Shown: positions 7,507-17,600, counted from the stretch's first letter. The stretch: DNA of 64,000 nt from Chryseobacterium wanjuense (GCF_900111495.1 NZ_FOIU01000003.1:396945-460944); one strand, 5' to 3'. Program-made: numbers and translations. The notes: generated from the letters alone by a model not told the origin.

Positions 7507-10500
7507 TTATTTCGCTCCGGATTTTGTAGAATCTGTTTTTATCTCCTGCTTTGGTTCCTGAACTTTTTTATCTTTTTTCTTCTTTTTGAATAAAGAATTA
7601 AAGCTCTTGCTCCAAACGATACCTCCTCCATAGGCTTGGTTAGCAGTTCCGTTGGATCCCGCTCCATTTACCATTCCGATATTGGAAGGCTTAGAATACC
7701 CTCTCAGGATCAGGCTTCCGTCATTCTTTTTAGAAATATCGTACTCGATCGTTCCTTCTCCGGACAGATAATTGGTCTCTGTGTTTTCTGTTTTGGTTAA
7801 AGGAATTCCAAGTCCTGTTTTTACTTTAATTCTTGGGGAAAGGGCAAAACTTACCCCCGCATTCGCCCTGTCTCCCGTATTCGAATTCTGGTCTCCTTTT
7901 ACATAATTAAGGTCAATCTGGAATTCGTTACTCATCGTATTAAGAACAGAACCCAGCTGTTTCAGCAACATATTATATCCGGAAGATTCCGCAACTCCCG
8001 CTACATCCACATCTACTCCACCGGTATTTGAAACATTAAAACTGCTCAGCAACAAGACGGACCCAAACTGAAGAACTTTCTCCCCTTCCTGGCTCATTTT
8101 TGCTGCCAACGTTTCCCTTACCTGGCTCGAAACATCCAATGCAGTAACATTAAGATCAACCTTAGGATCGATAAGAGATTGTGTAATATTGGCCTGTAGC
8201 AAAATACTTATCGGCTGCAGACTTCCCATATTCAGGTATTCTCCTGCGTTGGAAACCATTCTTACATAGTTTGCCGTAATGTCGAGAGCCGGCTTCATCG
8301 CATCACCATCCCAACGGATGCTGCTTCCTTTCTCGATTTGGAAGGTTTTATTTAAGATCGCTTTCGAAACAAAAGTTCCGTTGTCTACTCTATACGTTCC
8401 GTTCATGGCGATATTTCCCTGTCTGCTCATCTGGAAGCGAAGTTTTTCTGCCGCTCCTTTTACCATGATATTTCCTACATCATCACCTATCAGAACATTC
8501 ACCGTAGTTCCTTTATCAACATCCAAAGAAAAATCGATATTCATATTGGCTCCGGTTTTTTTCTTTTCCTCAAGGGTTACCAAGCCGTCTTTTCCTTCTT
8601 TCAGGAACCTCAGCATTTTAAACTCCTCCACATTGGAAGTAGACCCTGAATTGAAAGTAAAGGTACTTCCGTTCAGCGCTTTCATATTAGGCGTTGAAAT
8701 ACTTAATCCTGAAACAGGCCCATCCACATAAAGATCTCCTTGCCCGTACACTCTGCCCCAGAATAGATCAAAATCTTTCTGAGTGGTATTTAGCATTAAT
8801 AAATTATCGGCTCTCATTACGAGGTTGACCCCCATCGAAGAAATAGTCTCAAACTGAATCGCACCGGAAATATTTCCTTTGGAATTGGTTCTTCCGTCGT
8901 GCACTTCGATATTATTGAGAATGGCAAGACCTTTCGTTAAAGGAATCACCGTATCATCAAACGAGTAATCAACTCCAGTAAACAGCAGTTTTAATCCAAA
9001 ACCTTTCAGCGCAATATCTCCACTGTAATCCAGATCACTGAATTTTCCTGAAATTTTAAGGTCTCCCGTCGCTTTTCCGCGAAGATTTCCAAAAACAGTC
9101 TGTACGAACTGCTGTGCAAAAGCAAGGTCAAAATCCCTCATTTCTGCCGTAAGATCAAGAACTGGTGATGATCCGTTGTTGTTAACTGTTCCTGTAAGGT
9201 TTAAACTGTTATTTCCAAGCACTCCCGCAGAATTTACCTGTACGTTTACATCATAGACATTCAGAGAATATCCGTTGGTTGCAGAAATGGTGATATCTCC
9301 CATATCGTTTCCGTTCATCTTGATATCATCGATGGTCATGTCTACCAAAGGCTGCAATGTGCTCTTATCCATCCTGATTTGCACACTTCCGTTGGCCAGA
9401 CCTTTAATATTTAAAGAATTTCCGCCGGACTGCATTTCCAGGAGTTTTTCGATGGCGAAATTATTGACTTCCGCATCTACATAAAAATCTTTGGCTGACT
9501 TAAACTGCGCTTCTTTCACAAACAAAGCACTGTCATCAGAATAAACCCGCAAATTCCTTATATCAAAATCGCCCTCTTTCTTACGATACGTAATGGAATG
9601 ATTGAGATCCGGACTCGTATCAATGGCCCAGGTCACATCATTGAATTTCACCTCAGTAGGCTCAAATTTAAAGACAAAATCCCCTGCCGCATTCGTTGAT
9701 TGATTTACATTAATTGCATATTCCTTCATTTGGTCAGCAAGTTCATCTTCAGCGTTTCCATGCTTGAATTTTGTAGCAAGATGAAGAACCGTATTATTCT
9801 CATTTCTTCCGCTTAACGTAATGTCTTTAAGAATATTTTTATTGTATACAGCCCTGCTTATTTTAGCAAAAATCTGCTCATTAAGATTTGCCGTATTGAT
9901 TCTTACCATGAGACTGTCGACCATGGCGCTGTCCCGCGTGATTTTATCTCTTTCATTAATTTTATACTCAGGATTGGCTGCGGCCAATGCTTTATCCGCT
10001 TCCGTAATTTCCTGAACTTTGGTCATGATATACTTCAGTGATGCGGCATCTACATTCAGAATCAGGTTGTTTGAATTTCCGTCATACTGACCTTCCACTT
10101 TTGCTCCCTGCGGAATTTTAAGGTCGGGAAGAAAATAACTTACCAACCCTTGTTGAACATCAAAATTCATAGCAAAATTCTGACCTCTGTATAATTTTCT
10201 CGGAGCCGGGCCAACTAAAATTTTATTCAGTCCGTTTTCTACCATTCCGGCAAGATCTCCAAGATTGTATCTTCCGGAAATTTTCCCATTTACAGCTCCC
10301 GGAGCATCTACATCGATCACTCGACCGCCAGCTTCGACGAAAGTTTTTACCTTAGCATTCGGGATGGTATATTTTTGTGTTGCCGTCGCAAAATTGATAT
10401 TAGTGGCTTCAACATCCAAAGCAAGATCATTGATCGACGACATTGCCATTTTACCGTTTACTTTCCCGCTTACGATCTGGTTTCCGGGTTTATCGGTAAA

Positions 10501-12300
10501 ATAATTCATATTTAAATAATTAACATCAGCGTCAACATTCATAGAAATTCTTGAAGTACTGAAATCAATTAACCCCTTAATTGTAGCTTTCGCCTGCTCG
10601 TCGTTAACGGTAATTAAGCCATTGTATTTTTTATGATCCAATAATCCGTCCAGATAAAGATTATTGATCTCTTTGTTCATTATTTCAATGCTTGAAATCT
10701 GGGATTTCGTGGTCAGTCTCATGGTATTTACATCGAAACTCTGCCCATTAATATCAAACCTTCCGGAGATCAAACCAACTGATTTATTTTTAGTAATCAC
10801 CGAAGTGTTCAGATCTTTCACTTCCGCCAACCCGGAATATTTCGGCATTGCAGTACTGTAGCCAGTCAGTGAAAATTTCGTGATTTTTGCCTGTCCTATT
10901 CCCGTCATTAAATTTCCGTTCGAAACATACACCTGATCAGGATTTACCCTCGCAGCTCCGTTATATTTCAGTTTTCCGAAATCATCAGCAAAATTCTTCA
11001 TCTTTTTAGAAATGAATGAAGGCATCATTGCTTTCAGGTCTTTATATGTAAAATCCGTTGAAAGATTATTGGTTTCAATTAAAAATTTACCTTTCAGCAA
11101 ATCTTTTACTTTCATGGTTTTAGTTGCGATATTCACCTCAGGATTCCGGATCAGGAAGTTTTCAAGATAAAAACTATTTAATGGACCAGTCATTTTTCCG
11201 GACACATTGAAAGGTCTGAAATTATCCCAATTGGTTACAAAATAACTGATATCATAACCGCTCAGCTGGCTTCCCTGCTGAAGATTCATATCCCAGCGGA
11301 CACGGTCTGCAAAATCAGCCCATGAGCCATTATTTAAATGAAATTTAATATCACCCTGCAGCAACGTGTGATCTGTATTTAATGTTAAATCCTTTAATGA
11401 CAAATACTTTGGCGTCATGGATAATTCTGTCGAAAAAGTATCTACTAAATGAGATTTCCCCCATCTTTTTGTGACGAAGGACATATTGTTGATCAACGCA
11501 GAAATATTGGCTCCGTTTACTTTTACATTGGGAGCTTTCAGATTAAAATTCGTTGCAGTAAGCCATTTTCCGGCTTCTCCCGGGGAATTTTGATTAACAA
11601 TCGAAACTTTGGAATCAAGAATCTGCAACCTTGAATTGAGCTGAAATTCCGGTTTTTTGGGATCTTTTGGTTTTCCACTGTCAAACAGCTGTGTAAAACG
11701 GATAAAATTTGAGATACTGTCGCCTTTATAAGTAATGACTTTTACGTCGGCATTTTTAAGGGTAAGAGAGTTGAAACTTAGAGAATTGTTTTTCCCGATA
11801 TTGGTGGCCAGAGAAAACCAGTCTGAATTTGCCGTAAATTCTTTTGCTGTAATAAAATCGAGACCTTTATAATCTTTGATTTTCAGTCCTTTGATTTTCA
11901 CATTTCCGAAGAAATTCACTTCGACACTTTCGGTCGACATTTGTGCTTTAAAGTCCTTATTTACAATCTGTAAGGCCTGATTGGCAGCCCATTGCTTTGT
12001 GACGGGAAGATTGATAATAACAAAAACCGCAACCACTAATGCAACACCCAACCAGAAAAGAATCAGTAAAAGTTTTGCCCACCAAGAGTAGCTTGTAACA
12101 TCTTTTACGGCCTGTTTTCCGAACTCTTCAGCCGTCTCTACCGGATGGTGAATCGCATCTGAAGCCAGTTCAGACGCTTCCTTAACCGTCTCCTTTACAA
12201 CATCTTCTGCATTTTCAACGGCTTTCTGTACCTGATCACCTAAGTTTCCAGCTACTGATTTTTTGTTCTCATTCTCGTTATTATTCTCTAACTTTGCCAT
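7507..12300 (-). CDS. TamB-like translocation/assembly module protein
   Basis: The product is about 1597 residues from the Met at 12300 (MAKLENNN); an ORF start further upstream would run into tsaD and is not used. An N-terminal amphipathic/charged segment (residues 15-65) precedes one membrane anchor (about residues 72-95). A very long AsmA/TamB-like repeat region of short beta-strands follows, and a C-terminal DUF490/TamB domain (last about 350 residues) with the segment ADNLLMLNTTQKDFDLFWG. Such proteins span the periplasm and are linked to outer-membrane protein assembly or lipid transport. The C-terminal tail after about residue 1570 is Lys-rich. Its start codon is four bases from that of tsaD on the other strand. 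Confidence 0.88.
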   Translation of the reverse strand: MAKLENNNENENKKSVAGNLGDQVQKAVENAEDVVKETVKEASELASDAIHHPVETAEEFGKQAVKDVTSYSWWAKLLLILFWLGVALVVAVFVIINLPVTKQWAANQALQIVNKDFKAQMSTESVEVNFFGNVKIKGLKIKDYKGLDFITAKEFTANSDWFSLATNIGKNNSLSFNSLTLKNADVKVITYKGDSISNFIRFTQLFDSGKPKDPKKPEFQLNSRLQILDSKVSIVNQNSPGEAGKWLTATNFNLKAPNVKVNGANISALINNMSFVTKRWGKSHLVDTFSTELSMTPKYLSLKDLTLNTDHTLLQGDIKFHLNNGSWADFADRVRWDMNLQQGSQLSGYDISYFVTNWDNFRPFNVSGKMTGPLNSFYLENFLIRNPEVNIATKTMKVKDLLKGKFLIETNNLSTDFTYKDLKAMMPSFISKKMKNFADDFGKLKYNGAARVNPDQVYVSNGNLMTGIGQAKITKFSLTGYSTAMPKYSGLAEVKDLNTSVITKNKSVGLISGRFDINGQSFDVNTMRLTTKSQISSIEIMNKEINNLYLDGLLDHKKYNGLITVNDEQAKATIKGLIDFSTSRISMNVDADVNYLNMNYFTDKPGNQIVSGKVNGKMAMSSINDLALDVEATNINFATATQKYTIPNAKVKTFVEAGGRVIDVDAPGAVNGKISGRYNLGDLAGMVENGLNKILVGPAPRKLYRGQNFAMNFDVQQGLVSYFLPDLKIPQGAKVEGQYDGNSNNLILNVDAASLKYIMTKVQEITEADKALAAANPEYKINERDKITRDSAMVDSLMVRINTANLNEQIFAKISRAVYNKNILKDITLSGRNENNTVLHLATKFKHGNAEDELADQMKEYAINVNQSTNAAGDFVFKFEPTEVKFNDVTWAIDTSPDLNHSITYRKKEGDFDIRNLRVYSDDSALFVKEAQFKSAKDFYVDAEVNNFAIEKLLEMQSGGNSLNIKGLANGSVQIRMDKSTLQPLVDMTIDDIKMNGNDMGDITISATNGYSLNVYDVNVQVNSAGVLGNNSLNLTGTVNNNGSSPVLDLTAEMRDFDLAFAQQFVQTVFGNLRGKATGDLKISGKFSDLDYSGDIALKGFGLKLLFTGVDYSFDDTVIPLTKGLAILNNIEVHDGRTNSKGNISGAIQFETISSMGVNLVMRADNLLMLNTTQKDFDLFWGRVYGQGDLYVDGPVSGLSISTPNMKALNGSTFTFNSGSTSNVEEFKMLRFLKEGKDGLVTLEEKKKTGANMNIDFSLDVDKGTTVNVLIGDDVGNIMVKGAAEKLRFQMSRQGNIAMNGTYRVDNGTFVSKAILNKTFQIEKGSSIRWDGDAMKPALDITANYVRMVSNAGEYLNMGSLQPISILLQANITQSLIDPKVDLNVTALDVSSQVRETLAAKMSQEGEKVLQFGSVLLLSSFNVSNTGGVDVDVAGVAESSGYNMLLKQLGSVLNTMSNEFQIDLNYVKGDQNSNTGDRANAGVSFALSPRIKVKTGLGIPLTKTENTETNYLSGEGTIEYDISKKNDGSLILRGYSKPSNIGMVNGAGSNGTANQAYGGGIVWSKSFNSLFKKKKKDKKVQEPKQEIKTDSTKSGAK
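12262..12296 (+). promoter_or_regulatory. tsaD promoter lying inside the 5' end of the TamB-like gene
   Basis: TTTG at 12262-12265 and TAACTTTG at 12289-12296 are separated by 23 bp, fitting the Bacteroidota -33/-7 pattern. The expected start site, about 7 bases after the -7 box, is near 12303, two bases before the tsaD ATG. The transcript would be leaderless or nearly so. The -7 box abuts the complementary start codon of the TamB-like gene. Confidence 0.6.
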
Positions 12301-12304
12301 TATT

Positions 12305-13321
12305 ATGAGCGACTCTATAATTTTAGGTATTGAATCGTCTTGCGACGACACATCAGCAGCTATCATCAAGGGAAATTCTATTTTGTCGAACATCGCTGCG
12401 AATCAGGCTATCCATAAAGAATATGGCGGTGTTGTTCCTGAACTGGCTTCGCGCGCACATCAGCAAAATATCATCCCCGTTGTTGAAAAATCTCTAACTA
12501 AAGCAAATATACAACAAAATGCTATTTCTGCGATAGGATTTACACGTGGCCCCGGACTTTTGGGATCACTTCTTGTCGGAACCTCCTTTGCAAAATCATT
12601 GGCAATGAGCCTGGATGTTCCTTTAATTGAAGTAAACCATTTACAGGCGCACATTTTAGCCCATTTTATTGCAGATGCAAATCCTATGCCGCCAAAATTT
12701 CCGTTTTTGTGCCTTACCGTAAGCGGCGGTCATACAATGATCGTTTTGGTAAAGGATTATTTTGACATGGAAATCATCGGGAAAACCATTGATGATGCGG
12801 CAGGAGAAGCTTTTGACAAAATCGGAAAAATCTTTGACCTGGATTATCCGGCAGGTCCGATCATCGATAAAATGGCGAAAGAAGGAAACCCTGATTCATA
12901 TAAATTTAATAAACCAAAACTGGATAATTACGATTATTCTTTCAGTGGAATTAAAACTTCTGTATTATATTTTATACAAAAAGAAGTTAAAAAAGACCCG
13001 GATTTTATTAAAAACAATATTTATGATCTTTGTGCTTCCGTACAAAAGACCATCATTGAAATTTTAATGAATAAACTGGAAAAAGCAGCGAAAGATTTGG
13101 ATATTAAAGAAGTGGCGATTGCCGGTGGAGTTTCTGCCAATTCTGCCCTGAGAAAAGCAATGCAGGACAACCAGGAAAAGCTAGGCTGGAATATCTATAT
13201 CCCAAAATTTGAATATACTACCGATAACGCGGCGATGATTGCGATGGTGGCTCAATTAAAATTTGAAAGAGGCGAGTTTACTGATCTCAGAACGACTGCT
13301 ACGGCGAAATATGATCTATGA
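12305..13321 (+). CDS. tsaD: tRNA N6-threonylcarbamoyladenosine transferase TsaD
   Basis: TsaD transfers the threonylcarbamoyl group to A37 of tRNAs reading ANN codons, in the cytoplasm with TsaB/TsaE. Visible features are ILGIESSCDDTSAAI at the start, the metal-binding HLQAHILAH motif (about residues 111-119), SGGHT, and GEAFDKIGKIFDL. From the Met at 12305 it is 338 residues, the usual length. A longer in-frame start at 12263 would only read the antisense of the TamB-like gene. The stop overlaps the start of the next gene (ATGA). Confidence 0.97.
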   Translation: MSDSIILGIESSCDDTSAAIIKGNSILSNIAANQAIHKEYGGVVPELASRAHQQNIIPVVEKSLTKANIQQNAISAIGFTRGPGLLGSLLVGTSFAKSLAMSLDVPLIEVNHLQAHILAHFIADANPMPPKFPFLCLTVSGGHTMIVLVKDYFDMEIIGKTIDDAAGEAFDKIGKIFDLDYPAGPIIDKMAKEGNPDSYKFNKPKLDNYDYSFSGIKTSVLYFIQKEVKKDPDFIKNNIYDLCASVQKTIIEILMNKLEKAAKDLDIKEVAIAGGVSANSALRKAMQDNQEKLGWNIYIPKFEYTTDNAAMIAMVAQLKFERGEFTDLRTTATAKYDL

Positions 13322-13728
13322 AAATACTGTTAGAAGAAAAAATACTTGGAACACATTCTAAAAAGAATTCAAAATATTATTGGATTTTAGAAACGATTAC
13401 AGGAAAAAACGAAGTCTTTGCTGAAGCTGAAGAAGATGATTTTTTGATGAACAGTTCCGAACAAGGATATATTCAAAATGTAAAAGAAGAAATTATTGAA
13501 AAAATGAACGCTGAAAATGTATTCAGCTTTGCTTTTGAACCTAAAGAAGGAGATTATTTATCCATTAAAAATAATTTAAGAAAAAACGAATATCTTAATT
13601 TAATTTTTATGAATAATAAGTGGATTGAAGAAATTTATGCCTGTTCTTACAGAGACTGCGAAGGTGATATTTATACCACAATAAAAACCGGAGTTGCATT
13701 TTTGAGCGAAAATGAGATTACATTTTAA
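13318..13728 (+). CDS. hypothetical protein coupled to tsaD
   Basis: The 136-residue acidic protein has no signal peptide or membrane segment. It begins with an ATGA overlap with the tsaD stop, so translation is probably coupled. It is rich in Glu, Asn and Lys and contains a Cys pair near the C-terminus (YACSYRDCEGD). I do not recognise the family. The rsmE gene follows after 19 bp, so tsaD, this gene and rsmE are likely one unit. Confidence 0.7.
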   Translation: MKILLEEKILGTHSKKNSKYYWILETITGKNEVFAEAEEDDFLMNSSEQGYIQNVKEEIIEKMNAENVFSFAFEPKEGDYLSIKNNLRKNEYLNLIFMNNKWIEEIYACSYRDCEGDIYTTIKTGVAFLSENEITF

Positions 13729-13747
13729 AAAATAATTAGCTTTTTCT

Positions 13748-14440
13748 ATGAAACTTTTTTACGGAGAAATTGAAGAAAATAAAATAACAATTAACGACGA
13801 GGAACAGCAACACATTGTAAAAGTTCTTCGGATGAAAAATGGTGAGGAAATTCATGTGACGGATGGTAAAGGAAATTTGGCATCCGGAAAGTTAATTATT
13901 GAAGGTAAAAAAGCGAATATTGAGGTTGCAGAAATAAAAACCGATCTGTCTGATTTTAAAACAAAACTGCATATCGCCATAGCTCCGACAAAAAATATTG
14001 ACCGGATCGAGTTTTTTGTAGAAAAAGCTGTGGAAATGGGAGCATCGGAAATAACTTTTTTGCAGACAGAAAAAACCGAACGTAAAAATATTAATGTCGA
14101 TAAAATTAGGAAACAGGCAATTGCAGCGTCAAAACAAAGCTTGAGGTTTCACTTTCCCGTTATTAATGATTTAATTAAAATTCAGGATTTCCTTAAAAAT
14201 ATTAATCCAGAGCATACTTTTGTGGCGCACTGCCATGAAAACCTGGAAAGGATAGATTTGAAAGAAATTCCGCAAACAGATCAGATTACATTTTTCATTG
14301 GTCCGGAAGGAGACTTTTCGGAGAAAGAAATTTCTTATCTCGCTCAAAATAAAGTAAAAGCTGTTTCATTGGGAAATCAACGACTGAGAACGGAAACTGC
14401 CGGAATTTTTGTTGCTGCGTGGAATTATTTAAGATTGTAA
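13748..14440 (+). CDS. rsmE: 16S rRNA m3U1498 methyltransferase RsmE
   Basis: The 230-residue protein has an N-terminal PUA-like domain (HIVKVLRMKNGEEIHVTDGKG) and a C-terminal SPOUT/alpha-beta-knot domain with the signature FIGPEGDFSEKEI (about residue 180) and LGNQRLRTETAG (about residue 208). It methylates N3 of U1498 in 16S rRNA using SAM. Length is typical. Its 3' end overlaps the convergent membrane gene by 12 bp. Confidence 0.95.
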   Translation: MKLFYGEIEENKITINDEEQQHIVKVLRMKNGEEIHVTDGKGNLASGKLIIEGKKANIEVAEIKTDLSDFKTKLHIAIAPTKNIDRIEFFVEKAVEMGASEITFLQTEKTERKNINVDKIRKQAIAASKQSLRFHFPVINDLIKIQDFLKNINPEHTFVAHCHENLERIDLKEIPQTDQITFFIGPEGDFSEKEISYLAQNKVKAVSLGNQRLRTETAGIFVAAWNYLRL

Positions 14441-15292
14441 AACATTGCTTTTTCTCCTGAATTTCAAAAATAACGGGTAAAAAATATGATACGGAAACAA
14501 TGCTATTAAAACAAAATTTTTAGCATCCCGAAAATCTGCCAGCACAAATAAATCTGTATACCAATGAAAAATATACAGGAAAATCATTATAAATGTAAGA
14601 TATTTTCTATTAAAAGCACCCAGAAAGCTTGAAGCCTGAACAACGATTCCAAACACGGTGGTGATTACCCAAAAATTTTCATAAGTGTATACATTCAGGA
14701 TCCAGTCTGGAACTTTGATATCGGCGAACCAATAATTATCCAACGTATTGATTTTCGCGGCATTTTTGTCCAGCCAGGTAATTTTTCCGGTTTGCAAAAT
14801 AATATTTTTAGCCATTCCTAAAAACTTGGAAAGTCCTGCTAAACTGTAGGTTGCCAATATTCCGAGGTAGAAATACTGTACCCATTTGAAATCATTTTCT
14901 TTATTCAAATTTTTCGGCAAGAGGAAAATTGCCATGAAATATCCGATGATGATCAAATGATTATGATGCCCCACACTGAAATTAAGCGAAATAGGAAAAT
15001 TGATAATGGCAATTAATACAAATATTAAAAAATTGAGAATATAATTTTGTTTAAATATGGTGATGATTAAAAGTAAGGCACAACCGATCAGAATACTTCC
15101 GTACAAAAATTCGCTTGGATATTGTGGGAAAATAAATCGCTGGATTAAAAGAAACGGTTCATAAATTTCTTTCGGCCACTGACTTATCTTTTTGAAGGTA
15201 AGATACTGCATCAACAACCAGTACAAGCCAAAAATACGCATCGCATAATACGTCACTTTAAAATTAAATACCGTAAGTTCGTTATATCTCAT
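14429..15292 (-). CDS. HTTM-like polytopic membrane protein
   Basis: The 287-residue protein has about eight hydrophobic segments and the phrase YSLAGLSKFLGMAKNIIL...G (about residues 146-170). That resembles the conserved helix of HTTM / vitamin-K-dependent carboxylase-like membrane proteins. The His pair GHHNH (about residue 108) also fits this type of protein. The start codon overlaps the stop of the preceding gene (TAATG), implying coupling with a small anchored partner, the same gene order as at 35141-36576. Function and substrate are unknown. Confidence 0.65.
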   Translation of the reverse strand: MRYNELTVFNFKVTYYAMRIFGLYWLLMQYLTFKKISQWPKEIYEPFLLIQRFIFPQYPSEFLYGSILIGCALLLIITIFKQNYILNFLIFVLIAIINFPISLNFSVGHHNHLIIIGYFMAIFLLPKNLNKENDFKWVQYFYLGILATYSLAGLSKFLGMAKNIILQTGKITWLDKNAAKINTLDNYWFADIKVPDWILNVYTYENFWVITTVFGIVVQASSFLGAFNRKYLTFIMIFLYIFHWYTDLFVLADFRDAKNFVLIALFPYHIFYPLFLKFRRKSNVLQS

Positions 15293-15723
15293 TACAGTCT
15301 GGTTATCAGAGTTTTTTTGATTTTAAAAACGGATGTTCCCAAATCCCAGGGATTAAAACTTTCCTTGTACAGCAAAAGATTTTTATACTCCGGCTGATAG
15401 CTTTTCATGAAAATTTTCATTTTTTCAACACTCCCTTCCCTGTTCTCATTTTTTTCGATTTTTTTACCGTAAAAACCTACGATAAGTGCGAGATTATTCT
15501 CGTCATAGATAGCCGTTGGCTTATAAAGAATCCTTATCGTATCATTTCCATCGACCCTGTACAACCTGTACTGTTCTTCAAATTTTTCACTTCCACTCGG
15601 GCTTGTAAACAATTTCCAGCTGAAAAACGGATAAATTTCCTTCCCCCCTCTTTCAATCACGTACAACGAAAGCAGTGACAAAAAAAAAGAAATGAAGAAA
15701 AGATATTTGGTGTATTTCTGCAT
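15292..15723 (-). CDS. membrane-anchored small protein, partner of HTTM protein
   Basis: From the Met at 15723 the product is 143 residues with one N-terminal membrane segment (MQKYTKYLFFISFF...) and a soluble, outward-facing remainder. An alternative Met at 15756 would overlap the methyltransferase gene by 14 bp. PFFSWKLFTSPSG near residue 35 resembles the F-x-W-x-x-F-x-P pattern seen in soluble partners of HTTM proteins. It is coupled by one-base overlap to the membrane gene downstream. No function is known to me. Confidence 0.6.
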   Translation of the reverse strand: MQKYTKYLFFISFFLSLLSLYVIERGGKEIYPFFSWKLFTSPSGSEKFEEQYRLYRVDGNDTIRILYKPTAIYDENNLALIVGFYGKKIEKNENREGSVEKMKIFMKSYQPEYKNLLLYKESFNPWDLGTSVFKIKKTLITRL

Positions 15724-15742
15724 AACATTTGTGTTTAAAATA

Positions 15743-16417
15743 TTAATTAAAATCAATATTATTTTCCCTTATATATTTCTCAAAAATCTGCTGCCCGCTT
15801 CTCATGGAATTCACCGCCCAACGGATTTTCATTTTTAATAATTTTTCTTCGTTTAATTTATAATCAATCCCAGATTTCATCAGCTTTTGCTTCAATTCGT
15901 ACATGCAAATTCCAGCTGCAACGGAAACATTAAAACTTTTTGTAAAACCATACATCGGGATCGCCAGTGTTTCATCTGCAAAATCAATGACTTCCTGCGA
16001 AACACCTTCAAGCTCGGTTCCGAAAACCAGAGCAATCGGTTCTGTAATCTGATAATCAGGAAGCATCACTGCATTTTTTTCTAATGATACTGCCAGAATT
16101 TTGTAACCTCTTTCTTTAATATTTTTCAAAGAAGCCAGGTTTTTCGGCATTTTTTCAACTTCAACCCATGTTTCAGCACCTTTTGTTACGGTAAGATTCG
16201 GATTAAAAACATTTTCTTCCTCCATCGCGATCACTTTGTGAAAAGCACAGGCTTCTACCGACCTGATGATCGCCGCCGCGTTTCTGAACTGATACACATC
16301 ATCCATTACAGGAAGGACAAAATCTGAACTTTCCTGAGAGAAATATTCAATTTTTGATAATCTTTCCTCCGTTAAAAATTGTTTTAAATACTCAAAAGTC
16401 TGCGCTAAATCTTTCAT
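15743..16417 (-). CDS. SpoU/TrmH-family RNA 2'-O-methyltransferase
   Basis: The 224-residue protein shows the three SpoU motifs: FRNAAAIIRSVEA (about residue 46), ALVFGTELEGVS (about residue 129) and IPMYGFTKSFNVSVAAGI (about residue 153). Such enzymes methylate ribose 2'-OH in tRNA (Gm18, TrmH) or rRNA with SAM. The C-terminal helix region matches TrmH better than RlmB, so tRNA Gm18 methylation is the best guess. Confidence 0.88.
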   Translation of the reverse strand: MKDLAQTFEYLKQFLTEERLSKIEYFSQESSDFVLPVMDDVYQFRNAAAIIRSVEACAFHKVIAMEEENVFNPNLTVTKGAETWVEVEKMPKNLASLKNIKERGYKILAVSLEKNAVMLPDYQITEPIALVFGTELEGVSQEVIDFADETLAIPMYGFTKSFNVSVAAGICMYELKQKLMKSGIDYKLNEEKLLKMKIRWAVNSMRSGQQIFEKYIRENNIDFN

Positions 16418-16528
16418 CTGATGATATATATTTTTTCAGTAGTCAGATGCAACGTTCACAATGACAGCATTAGTGATAAAATTTTGTCATAAACGTTTCA
16501 TTCATTTTCAAATCTTTGCAAATTAACG

Positions 16529-16536
16529 TAATTTTG
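16529..16536 (+). promoter_or_regulatory. -7 element ahead of the asparaginase gene
   Basis: TAATTTTG fits TAnnTTTG and lies 47 bp before the asparaginase ATG. No matching -33 box is seen at a standard distance. Confidence 0.4.
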
Positions 16537-16583
16537 AGGAATCATCCTGAAACGGGGATAAAAATCTAATAAAAAGTCCTTAT

Positions 16584-17600
16584 ATGAAACGAAAAGTCCT
16601 GCTCATCTACACCGGAGGAACCATTGGTATGGAGAAAGATTATGAAACCGGAAGCCTTCGTGCGTTTGATTTTGGGAATATTTTTGAAAAAATGCCTGAA
16701 ATGAAACTGATGGAATGCGAAGTTTTTGTACATCCTTTTGCAAAACCGCTTGACTCTTCGGATATGGGACCGGAAGAATGGAAAATTATCGCTCATTATA
16801 TCCAGAAAAACTACGATCAATACGACGGTTTTTTGGTTCTTCACGGAACGGACACGATGTCTTATACGGCTTCAGCATTGAGTTTCATGTTAAAAGGATT
16901 AAAAAAACCGGTGATTTTAACAGGTTCACAGCTTCCGATCGGAGATTTGAGAACGGACGCGAAGGAAAATCTTCTGACAAGCCTGTATTATGCCAGCTTG
17001 TACGAAAATGATGAAGCAGTGATTCAGGAAGTTGCGATTTATTTTGAATATAAATTATTAAGAGGAAACCGAACTTTGAAATATTCTGCGGAGTATTTTG
17101 ATGCGTATGCAAGTCCGAACTACCCTATTCTCGGGCAATCGGGAGTGCATCTGAATATTATTAAAGAAAATCTTCATCGCGATGATTCTGATGTTGAATT
17201 TCATGTGGATGATCATATTTCGGAAGATGTTTTGTTCTGGAGGATTTTTCCGGGCATGCAGCTGAGCCATTTTAAAGAAATCCCTACAATGAAGGTTCTG
17301 ATTCTTCAGGTTTTCGGTTCGGGCACGATTTTCAGCAGTGAAAAAACCAGGGAAACTTTGCAGGAAATCCGAAATAACGGAACGGAAATCGTAGTGGTAA
17401 GTCAGTGTATATCAGGAGGAATCTCGTTCGGAAAATATGAAAACAGCAATATTTTCTCAAAAATCGGAGCTATCAGCGGAAAAGATATGACCGCAGAAAG
17501 TGCGATCACGAAAGCGATGCATTTGATCGACAATCCCAATTACCAGGGAAGCTTCGCAGATCATTTTTCGAAAAGTCTTTGTGGAGAAATTTCAGAGTAA
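16584..17600 (+). CDS. ansA: type I L-asparaginase
   Basis: The 338-residue cytoplasmic enzyme hydrolyses L-asparagine to aspartate and ammonia. The nucleophile motif YTGGTIGM is at residues 9-16, and the second Thr/Asp motif VLHGTDTMSYTA at about residues 84-95. GSQLPIGDLRTDAKEN follows. There is no signal peptide, which fits the cytoplasmic type I rather than the periplasmic type II enzyme. It is divergent from the SpoU methyltransferase gene and sits just ahead of tRNA-Ser. Confidence 0.93.
   Translation: MKRKVLLIYTGGTIGMEKDYETGSLRAFDFGNIFEKMPEMKLMECEVFVHPFAKPLDSSDMGPEEWKIIAHYIQKNYDQYDGFLVLHGTDTMSYTASALSFMLKGLKKPVILTGSQLPIGDLRTDAKENLLTSLYYASLYENDEAVIQEVAIYFEYKLLRGNRTLKYSAEYFDAYASPNYPILGQSGVHLNIIKENLHRDDSDVEFHVDDHISEDVLFWRIFPGMQLSHFKEIPTMKVLILQVFGSGTIFSSEKTRETLQEIRNNGTEIVVVSQCISGGISFGKYENSNIFSKIGAISGKDMTAESAITKAMHLIDNPNYQGSFADHFSKSLCGEISE

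Noticed and set aside
12263..12304. Longer N-terminus for TsaD
   Set aside because: The extra 14 residues are the antisense of the TamB-like start and would overlap the tsaD promoter; the conserved TsaD N-terminus begins at 12305.
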